A stretch of 64,000 nucleotides of DNA from Sinonovacula constricta (Eukaryota > Mollusca > Bivalvia > Cardiida > Solecurtidae). The stretch lies in contig CM017563.1 of NCBI GenBank assembly GCA_007844125.1, forward strand, positions 29,212,094 through 29,276,093. Reading direction: 5' to 3'. How positions within the stretch are numbered: position 1 is the first letter of the stretch; the number at the start of each line of letters is the position of its first letter. The notes beneath the pieces are model-generated. The model was not told where the DNA came from. It did not search any database and was given only the letters and a program-made list of their open reading frames with translations. Position numbers and translations under genes: made by a program. Of this stretch, positions 49,991-62,480 are shown one piece after another.

Positions 49991-50092
49991 GAGAACTTCT
50001 CTCAAGCCAGTACTCCAGCCCTCCAGAGAACTTCTCTTCAACCGGCACTCCAGCCCTCCAGAGCACTTCTCTCCAGCCGGCACTCCAACACT
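49991..50092. repeat. 35-bp minisatellite, about 2.9 copies
   Basis: GAGAACTTCTCTTCAACCGG followed by CACTCCAGCCCTCCA repeats at 35-bp spacing and is followed by a (GAC)n/(GAT)n run to about 50136. The segment is GC-richer than its flanks and gives Ser/Pro-rich frames on both strands. Confidence 0.75.
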
Positions 50093-50139
50093 GAGAGGCT
50101 GAGGATGACGACGACGACGACGATCATGATGATCAATTT

Positions 50140-50681
50140 GCTGACAATAAGCATACTCGGCAAATTACATGCAAAACATTGACAAAATAATCCTACTTGT
50201 ATATAGGGAGAATATTTCCGGTCCTTTACGTTTTACTTTATGTATGAATCGCGGTCGGTCAATAAAAACCGTATCTGTCAATGCAACTGTACAAGGAATG
50301 CACTTTAAAAGTAGGAGGCAAGCACTTGCCCTGGAATTTGTTTCTTAAACACACACAGTATTTAACAAGTTTATTTGAATATTTGCCATGTTAATTGAAG
50401 TTTTATTCGAAAGGGAAATTTAATTAGCAAACCATTAGTACGGTAACATGGCAATTGGCACCACAAATGTGTGTAGAACCCCTGCTTTCTCAACAGCATG
50501 AAATTGATTTTTGTTGACGAAACTTTGTGTTTAACCTTTTTGTCGCACTTTTAACACACGCGAGCAGCGACGAAGGCAGGTGCAAAATACATTATTTCAT
50601 CACTTAGTTAACAAATGTGTGCATTATTTAACAATGTTGTTCTTGTTGTGGGGATGGCAGGGGATAAAGTCGAATCGCCGA
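50140..50681. other. No recognised feature
   Basis: AT-rich sequence without frames or repeats noticed. Confidence 0.45.
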
Positions 50682-50825
50682 TATGTATCTCCACCGACTG
50701 CTCAGCCTCTCAACGCTAGGGTTTGAGACTCAGTCGGAGCGAAGACGGTGACGCGTAGAGATCCTCCAGCTGACCGGTGGTGCTTTGATGGTTCTATACA
50801 GATATTTGTTGTAGGTCTCCAGCAT
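50682..50825 (+). repeat. SINE S3 copy, degenerate
   Basis: TCAGCCTCTCAACGCTAGGG, then a decayed B box (TTTGAGACTCAG) and GATCCTCCAGCTGACCGGTG. The GGTTCTATACAGATATTTGT body follows. Confidence 0.5.
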
Positions 50826-51558
50826 AATGACACAATGAAAGTGATAATTTATTATCACCAACATTGTGTCACTGCGATGGATTTGCAGAAACAAAATCAC
50901 GAAGCAAATATGATCCTTGGGATATTCCTCGGTTTTGCTGTCCAGTTTGAGTTTCAGTTCCTTTATTTTCTTTCATTGAAAAAAAGCTTTTGTACTACCC
51001 GCTTTTTATAGAACACCTTTGTAATAATGTTATAATCAAATACAGACTGGCTTTGAAATATAGTTGCAGATTGTAATAATTAAAAAAGCGATTTTAAAAC
51101 GCAACAGTTCAAAATGTTGTAAGATGACTGGAAATGATCTGACTCTTAAACACCACAACAGGGTTTGGGGGTGTACACTTGGTGTACACTTGGTGTACAC
51201 ACCACAACAGGGTCAACATTATTATATGTATTTATTATTTTAAACAATTTTTGAAAAAGAGAAACGCTGTTACAAGCTGAGAAGTTAAAATCGGAATTTA
51301 TTCAAAGTTCATATTCAGTATTATTTTTTTAATGTTCAGACCGAAAAACACAACAGACGTCGATATCTATTTTTATCAGAGACCAATATCAATCTTTTTA
51401 CAATGCTGGAAAGAATATTCATTCACATTGATTTATTTTTTTCGCGATTTGTACTTTCTAACAATTCAGTTTGTGCTCGAACTCGTATTTATTAACACAA
51501 ATGTATAGTCTTATACAAAGGTTATACCCCAATTCCCCAAAGCAGTGATTCTATATTG
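50826..51558. other. Mostly featureless; small GTGTACACTT triplication
   Basis: At 51153-51212 GGTGTACACTT occurs three times between two CACCACAACAGGGT words. The rest is AT-rich. Confidence 0.5.
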
Positions 51559-52245
51559 TTACATGTATTTGATATCGGCAAACTTTCGGATACCACCTTT
51601 AAGGGGGTGTTTGCGACTGTTATACTCAGCATCGGCAGTCAAACAGATACAATGAAAATATGTACATACATAATAACTAGTATTAAAATAAACAATCAAC
51701 ATATGTACAGTATATACAGTAGATAAAAGCCTCAGCAACCTAAAAATTCCAAATGAGAGAGTAGTTTCAAAAAATAAAACAGTACAAGCGCTGATATATA
51801 ATAAAAACAATATAATGACGTCATACAATGCCATGACATCATATGCCAAAAGTGTCAACAGTGAAATGTAAAAAATACGAAAGAAATAATCGAATTTAAG
51901 AAAACAACCCAAATCATCAAAATAAAACGTATTATTGTTAAAGAGTTAATACGTATTATAAAAACATATCATAAAAGCCAAGGATTTATCCGCAGTTGTC
52001 AAATTATATATAATAAAGGTACCAAAAATCCCGATGTTATACCTACTGTGCAATCTCACGTAAAGGGTATGGAGACAGCTCAAGTTGTCCCACCTATATA
52101 GGGCTCGACTAGGGAGATAAAGAGACAAGAAATCCAACAGTGACTGTCCAACTATGGCTTTAAGTCACTGTTTTCATATAGTCTCAACGACCTGTCCGGT
52201 CATCGTGTAATTTAAAAGCAATGCAAGTTCTTGACTGTAAAAGGC
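51559..52245 (-). mobile_element. Probable 3' part of the Penelope-like element
   Basis: Downstream of the reverse transcriptase on the minus strand are frames of 63 codons (52137-51946) and 117 codons (51912-51559), hydrophobic and AT-rich, with no GIY-YIG endonuclease motif seen. I take this as the trailing or pseudo-LTR part by position only. Confidence 0.35.
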
Positions 52246-53460
52246 TCAATTGCATGCAACCGTCTGCAATATTTTTTCTGATAAGTTTTGTAAAGTGGTC
52301 AGAAAAGTTATTGAGACCCCTGACATGTATAAAACATGTCCATAAAATGCAAGATGGCTTATGCCTTTCTGCATAAGTGTTTTCATACTGCTCTTATACT
52401 TAGTAGCAATAAAACCATTGCGGTGAAAGAATTTCGAAAACGCCTTTCTTAATGTATGAAAATGAAAGCCTTGCTGTAACAATTTAGGAAAAATAAACAA
52501 GTTTCAAAGATTGAAATCTTCAACTTTAGTACAAACTGGTGCAAACCTTGTAAGTTGTGATATCTAAATACCATAGGAGATGGTGAATCACCATCAAGAT
52601 ATAATTCACAATACTAAATTTGAAATCATCTCTCTTGTCATAGATTTTAGTAGAGACGTTGTTATTGGAAATAGCGATCTCAATGGTCAGAAATGCTACA
52701 TTTAAATGTCAGTTATTTGCTTTATTAAGGGTAAGTTCTGGAGAGTAAATCAGATGGATTATTTGAGAAAAGAAAGATTATCTATAGTTAGAATATCGTC
52801 AAGATGGCGTGACGTTAAATTGAAAGCCTGTATAATGTGGCTTTGGTTAGAAGGGGATAAAGTTAACATAAAAATAACGTTAAAAGCAGAATAAAAACAA
52901 ATCTGCAATATATGCACAGTTGGTTCCCAAAGGAATACCAATTACTTGTCTAAATAAAGTGCCACCGCATTTTATGTAAATATTGTCTAATAGGAACGTA
53001 GAGCGTAACACATCCGTGCAAATCCACATAGTAAACTTTTCTAAGAAAGTGTTGGTTAAATTGCATTACTTTCATGACATGCAATATATAGACTTTGCTC
53101 TTGAGCAAATGTTTTCTCAATAAGAGCAATTAATTTGGTCTTAATTAAATCATGAGGTAAAGAAGTGTACAGCGTAGAGAAGTCGTAAGTATTAACTGCA
53201 GCACAATAAAAGTTTAAAGTACGAAACTTGTCTAAGGCTTCTGAAGAATGTTTAATAGACCAAAAAATGTGAATTCCTGAATTTTCATACACTTTTTCAC
53301 AATATTTAACAACGTGATTGCGAACGGCTGTAAGGCACGACGTAAGTAGTTTAGATATGTGAGTGGTGATGCTAGAGCTGGCATTAGCTATGAATCCTGA
53401 CTTGTATGGGGTTTTGTGAAGCCTAGGAATCCAGTACAGTGAAGGAAGTTTTAAGATTTA
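52246..53460 (-). pseudogene. Penelope-like element reverse transcriptase, decayed
   Basis: In order on the minus strand: LYWIPRLHKTPYKSGFIA (53438 onward); motif A in NTYDFSTLYTSLPHDLIKT; motif B in VIGIPLGTNCAYIADLFLF; motif C in SRHLDDILTID, with the catalytic DD kept and H in place of the usual Y; then VSTKIYDKRDDFKF; then LLQQGFHFHTLRKAFSKFF. This order is that of Penelope-like reverse transcriptases, a lineage near telomerase that copies RNA into genomic DNA. Several stops and frame changes break it (pieces 53292-53056, 52941-52759, 52500-52246), so it is inactive. Upstream of 53460 similarity is lost, so it is 5'-truncated. Confidence 0.85.
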
Positions 53461-55156
53461 CTCATTCCATCTTTTACACAGAAAAGTTGAGCGTACATGT
53501 GTTTCTTGCCAGGAGTCACTTACAGTAGCCATATTTTAGAACACTGTATTGGCACAAATCATATTTGATCAAAGTATTTTAGTGACGGTAACATAAAGGA
53601 ACTGTCCGATTACAAAGTTGTAAATCTAATTCTAAAATGATATTGGTATTCTTAATAAGTTATTAAGGTTATAACTATTTACTATTTACCTGTTTTCAAT
53701 TAACATTCACATTATTGTATCCTTAACTGATTTATAATTCTACTCATGTATTTTGATCTTCACCTATTTATCCTTTATATAGGTTAAACCTTATCGTATT
53801 CTTAATAAGGTGTATGTTTTAACCGTTGTACTTATTATTTTATATTTAACGTTTACGTATTTTTAGATTATTATAGTTGTCACCTTGTATTTTATATTTT
53901 CATCTGATTACAATTAATTGAAATGTACGTTAAACTCTATTGATTTTAGAAAAAGGCAATTAAAACTATTATAAAGCAACATTGATCTCATCCTGAGCCT
54001 TGGAATATATCTGTAGCTGTTCATATAGCAGCACTTAATAGCATAGCTTTGAATAGATTAAGCTTAGTTTCTTGCTAATTGGTAATGTTTATAGGACGAA
54101 AATGTGACTTCGCCTTAATCTTCTGTTTATTTTCCTGTCTGTGTCGACATACAAGCTAAGTGTAGTGTTAATCATTGCGATTATAACCTGATATGGAATT
54201 GATTCAGATTTAATGGGAGCTCTTAAAGCATCCACTAATGGCATAGATAATAATACTCTTAGAGAAATTAAAATCGGAGCTAATGCTTGTGTTTTTGATA
54301 GCATAATGTCTTTCTGTCGATTTTTCTCATGTTCTTGATTCTTATTTCCGAAATGTTTTAGATTTTATGCGGTAAAAATGCAGATGACGTTACTAGATGC
54401 GGAAAATAGATAAGGTCAGACTTTAAACATCATTTAGTGTCAATTTTGTCAGGTCATATTTTATAACAAACCACATAATTCACGTTACTTTTCCATTGAA
54501 AAGAACAAATGTTATGTTCCTTAGTGGGACAGTATTGCTTAAAATAATAAAGTGCAAAATATCAGACAGGATGTGAATCGGAAAGCTAGTGTGTGATTTT
54601 AACCTTTGTATTCGATCCATGAATACGCGCTGTATTCGTAAGGAGTTATTGCAGTATTTAAATTTGAATCAGAATTATGAAGCGGGCTTAACTTTGGTAA
54701 AAAGTCATTTGATTGGTAACATCTTTGATACGAAGCGGACTTTAAAATAACAAGTTCTTTTTAACAAAATACAATTTGTGATCGTATTAAGCCTAAAATA
54801 AAAACCGATAAGAATGCATTCCACCGAGAGGTGAACAATGATTAACATAGTCCGATCTCAGAAGAAAAATCCCTAAAAAGGATAGGATGAGTGCATTGTC
54901 AACTTATATAATGAACTGAAACAAGAGTAGCTGCCCGAATATTAGAAACCCAGTGTTTCCAAACCTTATTACAATGTAATGTCATCGTCAAACACAATGA
55001 TTTCAGTTGTGCAAGTACGTTTGCAAATCATTAAGTAAGTACTTCACTCTGATCTCATTTGACATATATCAGGACAGCCTACATCGCTGTTTATATTGAA
55101 ACATTTTAAATATTATCATTGTCATGTATATTACTAACTGTGAGGCAGTAGTAAAC
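53461..55156. other. No firm feature
   Basis: Near 54200-54320 a plus-strand frame of about 45 codons (GIDSDLMGALKASTNG) looks more protein-like than chance, but no domain, splice signals or partner were found. The rest is AT-rich. Confidence 0.35.
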
Positions 55157-55167
55157 CTTATATCAAC

Positions 55168-55186
55168 GGCCCTGCCGGTAGGGGCC
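55168..55186 (+). other. GC-rich hairpin at the retrotransposon 5' terminus
   Basis: GGCCCTGCCGGTAGGGGCC folds on itself within the first bases of the element, followed by a CCGC/GCGG hairpin near 55201-55218 and a CCCAC/GTGGG hairpin near 55240-55262. A structured 5' end is typical of LINE 5' UTRs. No self-cleaving fold could be confirmed by eye. Confidence 0.4.
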
Positions 55187-55743
55187 TTAGAATTCTCCGG
55201 CTGCCGCGAAATGTAGCGGGGTAAGAACCCTCCAAAGGTAGCCCACCTGTTTGCCGTGGGTGGAGACCCAGTATCTCTACGACGAGGGGATCCTGGTGGT
55301 TGAGGTCCTTGTTGGCTTGTCAGTATATTGACATATAAGTCGACCCTGACCAACACACTACTTTGGCCCTAAGTTGTGGGGTAGACGGGCGGGGTACTGG
55401 TCCTGTATCCTCAATCGGCTAACCCCTCGGCTGGTGCTGGGTTACCTTTTACTCCCTTTAGTCCCACTTTCTTGCCTCCGACTTTCCACTCGTTTTCTCC
55501 TTTTCTGTCTTCAAATAAACCTTGTTCCGCAAACTCCTTTTTTCATATTTTCCCCTAAAAACTATATCTCAGCCGCCGGTTTAACGGATCAATCTGGCAT
55601 TTTTGTATGCTTTATAGTATATTTTATGTCGGAGTATCGTATCATGGTATCACTGGCGTTGGGAGGTCGGAGATCCACTCCCATAAGACGCCCCCTTGTT
55701 GGGTTTCGTGGTGGGTGGTGAGCCAGGATACCGATTAATTATA

Positions 55744-57768
55744 TTTATTTATTTGGGTTTTACGGCACACCAACACTTAACAGGTCATACGGCGACGAAT
55801 ACAAAGTTAAATGTGAATAGAGCGTAATCAGGTTAAAACCAAACTACGCATGTAAAATATAGAAAAATATAAAAGCTATCAGGTGAAAAATAAATAATAA
55901 TTGAAAACAGGTCAACACATAAAACGGTTTAAAAAAGTATGACGATTGGTAAATAAACAGTTTAAAAATGTATAACTTATTAAGAATACCAATCACGTTC
56001 AAGAAGCAAACAAGTTTAGAATCCGACACTGTCCTAAATAGTTCGTACATGTTATTGACATTAAAATACTTCGACCGTATGTGGTCTCTGTCGATACACT
56101 GTAATAAAATGTGGTTGACTGTCAGTTGTTCCTGGCAAGTAACACATACAGGTTGAACTTCTCTTTTATAGCGATATGAATAAAGTAATCTAGTGTGTCC
56201 AATGAGACAGCGGGTAAGAGCTACGTCTTCTCGTCGACTTTCTCTGCAAGCAGAGACATTGGCACCGACGTTAGGTTTAATTACGTGTAATTTGTTACAA
56301 GCAATACTGTCCCAACTTGTTTGCCAGTTGGTTAAAATATGTCGGTTAATAAGTGGTTAAAAATCAGTGTGTGGGAAGCAAAGATCTTTCTCAGTGAGTC
56401 CTGAGGCAGATTTTGCACCACTGTCAGCATCTTCGTTTCCTTGGATGCCTACATGACTAGGAAGCCAACAGAAGGAGATTTCGTTAGTTGCATATAAACT
56501 TTAAAGTTTGACAAGAACAGTGCGAACATGTAGATTTAAATAAATCAGTGAATTTATGCTCTGCAATACAGATAATAAGTTTGAAAATATAACATATTTT
56601 TCACTGGAATGTTCTGAAATGAAATCAAGGCTTAGACTTATAGCCCGGATTTCAGCGGTGAAGATAGATGAGTTGTTAGGAAGTCTTTGTTTAATGCAAT
56701 GGCTATTACTTACGGAAGCACAGCCAACGTGAGTGTCCGTCTTTGAACCATCAGTATATATATGAAGGTGATCAGAATACTTGTCACGGAGTTCGAGAAA
56801 TTATGATCTTAAAATTTAAAGGATCTGTGTTCGACGTTTTATTTTTACAGAGTTCTACATTTACAAGAGCAGAACGGAGTTGCCATGGTGGATGTTAAAT
56901 TATGGGTTGTTTTAGAAATGTTATCGAGTTTTATACCTGATGTTTTTATGCTATCTTTAAGCCTTAAACCAAGAGGTCTGATGGATTTAGGTGATCGATC
57001 ATAAAGCTCTTCAAGTTTTAGGTTGAAAACACAATTAAACTTTGGGTTATCGGGGTTAGACACGAGTTTAGTTATATACTGCAAAGAAAGTTTCTCGCGA
57101 CGCAAGAATAATGATGGTTCGTTGGCGTCGACGTAAAGGCTCTGCACTGGTGAGGTCCTGAACGCTCCTAGAGCTAGACGAATTCCCTGGTTGTGAACGA
57201 CGTCCAGCATCTGGAGATAGGACCTCCCGGCAGAATCATAGACTATGCTCTCGTATTCGAATTTAGACCGAATAAGGAACTGTACAGAAGTAACAATGTT
57301 TTCCTGTCGGATCCCCAGTCTGTATGGGATAAGTATTGAAGCAAGTTAAGAGCCTTAAGACATTTCTTCTTGGTGTAATTGATATATGGAAGAAAACTCA
57401 GCTTTCTGTCAAAAATGAATTCAAGAAACTTAGTTTCCTGGACGACGGGAATGCGAACGTTATTTAAAAACAATTCGGGGTCAATATGACCTCGACCTCG
57501 TTTCTGACAGAAATGTATACAGTTGGTTTTGGTTGGAGAAAATTTTAAACCGTTAGTGTTGCTCCATTTTTGCAAATTATTTAGACATTGTTGTAATTGT
57601 CTTTCAATTGTGCTCATATTTTTAGAATATACCATTTTCAAATAACGAAATCGTCCACAAAAAGTGAACAGTCAAACCCTTCATTTTACAATATAATTTT
57701 TTATGTTGAAAAGGGTAACAGATACAATACTAACCTGGGGGACACCCTGTTCCTGTTTATGAACAGAT
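55744..57768 (-). mobile_element. Nested, inverted, 5'-truncated copy of the same retrotransposon family
   Basis: CCGATTAATTATA (55731-55743) and CCGAATATTTATA (57769-57781) form a 10/13 target duplication. On the minus strand it starts within reverse-transcriptase motif B, keeps LFVDDFVI, the thumb, RNase H (YTDGSKTDTHVG; PSHVGIQGNEDADSG) and the C-terminal finger, and ends in a CCCAAATAAATAAA tail. The RNase H second Asp reads Asn (FSNLLSVLQS), and stops and frame changes occur. Unlike the host copy it keeps the middle of the RNase H domain. Confidence 0.85.
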
Positions 57769-57781
57769 CCGAATATTTATA

Positions 57782-58930
57782 AAAATCTCTCCTGGAACGC
57801 AAACGTAAATACAAGGACCCGATCCCTACTTTATCATTCGAAGATTCCGATACCGAAACGACAGAGAAAAGGCCGATAACCACAGTATCCCCTTTTGTGA
57901 TAGAAAAAATCCATCAAAGGGCATATTGGCAGTGTTGTTTCAGTAAAGAAAAATAAAAAATGACGGCTTACTAATTGAAACGGATCGTGCAACTTACTCC
58001 GACAAACTTCTTAAACTTACTAACTTCTGTTCTTTAAAAGTAAAAACGTACCCTCACTCGTCTTTGAACTCGTCGAAAGAGGTAATTCGATGCCCTGACC
58101 TTGCTGGTGTCTCTGAGGAGGCTTTCCTCAGGGAACTCACGCCACAGGAGGTTTGTGGCGTCCGCAGGATTTTATTCCTGAGGAACGGCCGCGAGTTCCA
58201 ACAAATACTTTTGTTTTAACTTTCGCCAACCCATTACTCCCTTCTTCTTTTAAAGTCGGTTCCCTCAACGTCAAAGTGCAGGTGTACATTCCCAATCCGC
58301 TTAGGTGTTTTCATTGTCAGAAGCTTGGCCACCACGAGTCCCAGACCAAGGAAGACGACCGTTGCACACGTTGCGGTGAACAGTCCGCCCAGCACAGGGA
58401 AGACGCTTAAATGTGTTAATTGTTCTGGACCACATGAGACCAAATCCAGGGATTGCCCTGCCTGGAAACTAGAAAAGGAAGTACTAAAAATAAAGTACAC
58501 CAAAAACATCTCCTTTCCAGAAGCCAGAAAATTGGCAAAAGACAAGGCAACTCCTGCTGGTGGTGCAACATATGCCTCAGCAACCAAAACAAGCATTTCA
58601 GTGCACAAGGACAATTTCACCCAGTATGAGGTCCCGACTGGTGACCAAATTTCTGACAAAGTCATCATTTCCTCCAAATACAAGGTATCGGAATCTTCTG
58701 AAACTCAGACTTCTCCTTTAAACAAAAACATTTCCTCTTCAAGTCATTCTGTGAGGAATAACGCAAAGGTACAAAACAAGCCTGCAGCAAAGGACCAAGT
58801 CTCCTCTAAGGAGACTCCTGGTCCTTCGGGGCAGATGAGAGGACAGAGTCCTCCAAATGCTCCAAACATTAGGGTTATAAACCCATCAAAAAAAATTCGA
58901 GTGTCTAATGTAGTCTCCATTGGACACTAA
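57782..58930 (+). pseudogene. Retrotransposon ORF1 (CCHC zinc-knuckle nucleic-acid-binding protein), frameshifted
   Basis: Begins with LLERKRKYKDPIPTLSFEDS, passes a frame change and stop near 57950, continues as LLIETDRATYSDKLLKLTNF and SEEAFLRELTPQEVCGVRRI, then RCFHCQKLGHH with two further C-X2-C knuckles (CTRCG; CVNCSGPHETKSRDC). A Lys/Ser-rich tail ends at 58930 in a frame open from 58325. ORF1 proteins of this type bind element RNA and accompany it to the nucleus. No ATG remains at the expected start just after the nested copy's duplication; the context AAAATCT suggests the start codon mutated. At least two frame changes. Confidence 0.75.
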
Positions 58931-58997
58931 AAAACCACCAAGGTCACCTGTAAAAGCACCTAAAACATAATCTACAAGAATTAAGTTGAATAATCCC

Positions 58998-59660
58998 ATG
59001 AATAATAGAATCATTCAGTGGAACTTTTGAGGTCTTAAGGCCAATTACAATGAAATATTTATTTTGTTATCTACGCTAAATCTTGCTGTGCTTTGTCTTC
59101 AAGAAACCTTTCTTAAAGACTCTGATAAATTTGATTTTAAGGGCTATACCTGTTATGATCATAAACATACAGCTTGTGAGAGGGCATCTGGAGGATCGAC
59201 AATAATTGTCAACTCCAAATTGCCACACTCTCAAGTCGAACTTGACGCAAACAGACAAAATGTTTCTATCCGTGTAACCCTACATAAGGTTGTAACTATT
59301 TGCTCTGTTTATCTTCCACCGAATTTAAATGTATCTAAAGATGATTTAGATAATCTTATTAACCAGTTTCCTACTCCATATATACTCGTTGGAGATTTCA
59401 ATGGCCATAACTCGCTATCGGGATGTTGTGACTTCAATAATTCAAGACGATAGAAAACTTTATTGCCCATATGACATATGTCTGGCCAATAATAAAAAGC
59501 CAACATACTTGCCCCGCAACTGGGTATTATTCATATTTAGACCTAACATTGTGTCATCCCTCTGTATATTTAGATTACACTTAGGATGTACACGATGACC
59601 TTTGTGGAAGTGATCAATTTCCTATAATCCTTACAAACTATACTTCGTCAATAGGAGACG
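58998..59660 (+). pseudogene. ORF2 part 1: APE-like endonuclease, inactivated
   Basis: ATG at 58998 opens MNNRIIQWNF, then a TGA at 59028 interrupts. The frame goes on with LCLQETF (catalytic Glu), SGGSTIIVNSKLPHS and ILVGDFNGHNSL (Asp/Asn). After a frame change near 59450 the last motif reads CGSDQFPI where the family has SDHFPI, so the catalytic His is replaced by Gln. The domain normally nicks target DNA for target-primed reverse transcription. ORF2 starts 67 bp after the ORF1 stop. Confidence 0.8.
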
Positions 59661-61620
59661 ATAATCCTCGTTGGAAGATGGACAGAGCAAACTGAGACCT
59701 TTTTTCAGCACTTTGCTCTGCATAACTTGTCCCAACTTCAGTAGAAAATGTAGATGACAAAATTGTCGCATTTTCAAACACTTTGCACAATATTGCAGAA
59801 AGGTGTATACCTAAGACCTCGACTAAATCAAAACATAATAAGCCTTGGTTTAATGAAGCGTGTAAAAAATCTATTCGTAAACGTACGGCGGCATTAAAGC
59901 AATTTGATGCTCGACCTACCGATACAAATCTTAATAACCTTAAAAAAGGACGGGCTAAAAGTCGCCTGACTATTAAACATGCCAAAAGATCATCTTGGCA
60001 AAAGTATGTTTCAAAAATAAATGACAAGACTTCCATCAAAAACGTTTGGTCTGTTATTAAATAGATTAGCGGTAAACCATCATATTGAACAGTTAATCAC
60101 CTTAAAACAAATCTGACCGTATTAACAAACAAAATATTTCGAACACATCGGCTGGAAATTTTGCCAAAAATTCCTCATCGGCCAACTACACGCCTCAATT
60201 TCAAACCGTTAAACACACTGCTGAAAGGGAAAAGGTTAATTTTAAATCTGATAATGACGAAACTTTCAATCAATCCTTTTCCTTGAAAGAGCTTAAAGAT
60301 GCTCTAAATAAATCGCATGATACCGCTGCTGGTCCAGACGACATACCGTATCAATTCTTAAAACATTTACCAATTCGATCTCTAAACTCACTCCGGTCAA
60401 TTAAATTTGGATATCCGGTAAAGTACCTGATTCTTGGAAAATGCCTTCATTATTCCACTTCATAAACAAGGTAAGGACGCAAAGGATCCTCAAAGCTATA
60501 GACCTATTGCTTTGAAAAGCTGTATTTGTAATACCTTAAAAAGAATGATTAATAATGGACTCGTCTGGTATCTCGAGTTCAACAACTTAATTTCAGAATA
60601 TCAAAGTGGATTCAGACACCAACGTAGCACAGTCGATCATCTTGTTCGTTTAGGAACACTCATTCGTGATGCCTTTATCAAGGAGGAACACCTTGTAGCT
60701 GTGTTTTTCGATCTTGAAAAGGCTTATGACACGGCTTGGAAACATTGGATTTTAAAGGATTTAGGTGACCTTGGTCTCAGGGGTCGTTTACCAATATTCA
60801 TTGACAGCTTACTTTCGGACAAAAATGTTCAGGTCAAGATTGGGTCCACCCTGTCATCTGTTCATAAACAGGAACAAGGTGTCCCCCCAGGGTAGTGTTC
60901 TATCTGTTACCCTTTTTAACATAAAAATAAATAATATTGTAAAAACCCTTCATGAAAGGGTTGACTGTTCACTTTTTGTGAACGATTTCGTTATTTGTTA
61001 CCGCTCTAAAAATATGAGCACAATTGAAAGACAATTACAACAATGTCTTAATTAGTTGCAAAAATGGAGCAACACTAACGGTTTTAAATTTTCTCCAACC
61101 AAAACCAACTGTATACATTTCTGTCAGAAATGTAGTCTTCATGTTGACCCCGAATTGTTTTTAATAACTTTCGCATTCCCGTCATCCAGGAAACTAAGAT
61201 TCTTTGATTCTTTTTTGACAGGAAGCTGACCTTTCTTCCACATATCAATTACATCAAGAAGAAATGTCTCAAGGCTCTTAACTTGCTTAAATATCTATTC
61301 CATACAGACTGGGGAGCCGACAGGAAACATTGTTACTTCTGTACCGTTCCCTTATTCGGTCTAAATTAGATTACGGAAGCATAGTCTATGGTTCTGCCAG
61401 GAGGTCCTATCTCCAGATACTGGACGTCGTTCACAACCAGGGACTTCGTCTAGCTCTAGGAGCGTTCAGTACCTCACCAGTGCAGAGCCTTTACGTTGAA
61501 GCCAATGAACCATCATTATTCCTGCGTCGCGAGAAACTTTCTTTGCAGTATATAACTAAACTCGTGTCTAACCCCAATAACCCAACGTTAAAGTGTGTTT
61601 TCAACCCTAAACATTAAGAG
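59661..61620 (+). pseudogene. ORF2 part 2: reverse transcriptase, inactivated
   Basis: Linker with KHNKPWFNEACKKSIRKR (59840 region), fingers with SHDTAAGPDDIPYQFLKHLP (60310 region), IIPLHKQGKDAKDPQSYRPI, palm motif A in AVFFDLEKAYDTAW (about 60700) and motif B QGVPPG followed at once by a stop at 60893. Motif C reads LFVNDFVI near 60980, with the first catalytic Asp changed to Asn. Stops lie near 60062 and 61052, and frames shift near 60430 and 61150. The thumb (VYGSARRSYLQILDVVHNQG) ends in a stop at 61617. Confidence 0.85.
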
Positions 61621-62480
61621 CTTTTTGATCGATCACTTAAAGCCATCAGACCTCTTGGTTTAAGACTTAAAGATAGCATAAACACATCAGGTATAAAACT
61701 CGATAACATTTCTGAAAACCTCACAATTGAACATCCACCATGGCAACTCCGCCCTGCTGTTGTGAATTTAGAACTCTGTAAATATAAAAAGTCAAACACA
61801 GATCCTATGATTGTACGATCTGAATTTCTCGAACTCCGTGGCAAGTATTCTGATCACCTTCATATATATACTGATGGTTCAAAGACGGACACTCATGTTG
61901 GCTGTGCTTCCGTAAGTAATAGCCACTGCATTAAACAAAGACTACCTAACAACTCGTCTATCTTCACCGCTGAAATCCAGGCTATAAATCCAAACTTCAA
62001 AGTTTATATGCCACTAACGAAATCTCCTTCTGTTGGCTTCCTAGTCATGTAGGCATCCAAGGAAACGAAGATGCTGACAGTGGTGCAAAATCTGCCTCAG
62101 CCCTCACTGAGACAGAACTTTGCATTCCACACACTGATTTTAAACCAATGATTAACCGACACATTTTAACTAAGTGGCAAACAAGTTGGGACAGTATTGT
62201 TTGTTACAAATTACACGTAATTAAACCTAACGTCGGTGCCAATGTCTCTGCTTGCAGAGAAAGTCGACGAAAAGACGTAGATCTTACCCGCTGTCGCATT
62301 GGACATACTAGATTAACTCATTCATATCTTTTAAAAAGGGAAGTTCAACCTGTATGTTTTCCTTGTCAACCATATTTTATTACAGTGTATCGACACAGAC
62401 CACATACGGTCGAAGTATTTAAATGTACGAAAATAACATGTACGAACTATTTAGGACAGTGTCGGATTCTAAACGTGTTA
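61621..62480 (+). pseudogene. ORF2 part 3: RNase H with internal deletion and C-terminal finger
   Basis: YTDGSKTDTHVGCASVSN gives the first catalytic Asp, and FTAEIQAI the Glu. About 120 bp is then missing relative to the nested copy (break near 61985), removing the second Asp motif. PSHVGIQGNED survives in another frame near 62043-62075. The C-terminal CFPCQ...H...C finger region follows near 62355, frameshifted. Confidence 0.75.

Noticed and set aside
49922..50182. Ser/Pro-rich host exon
   Set aside because: The coding look comes from a 35-bp minisatellite and a GAC/GAT run. The 35-bp period shifts frame each unit, so a protein repeat is not supported.
55374..55721. 115-codon hydrophobic gene
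   Set aside because: It lies wholly in the 5' UTR of the retrotransposon bounded by a TSD, with no domain.
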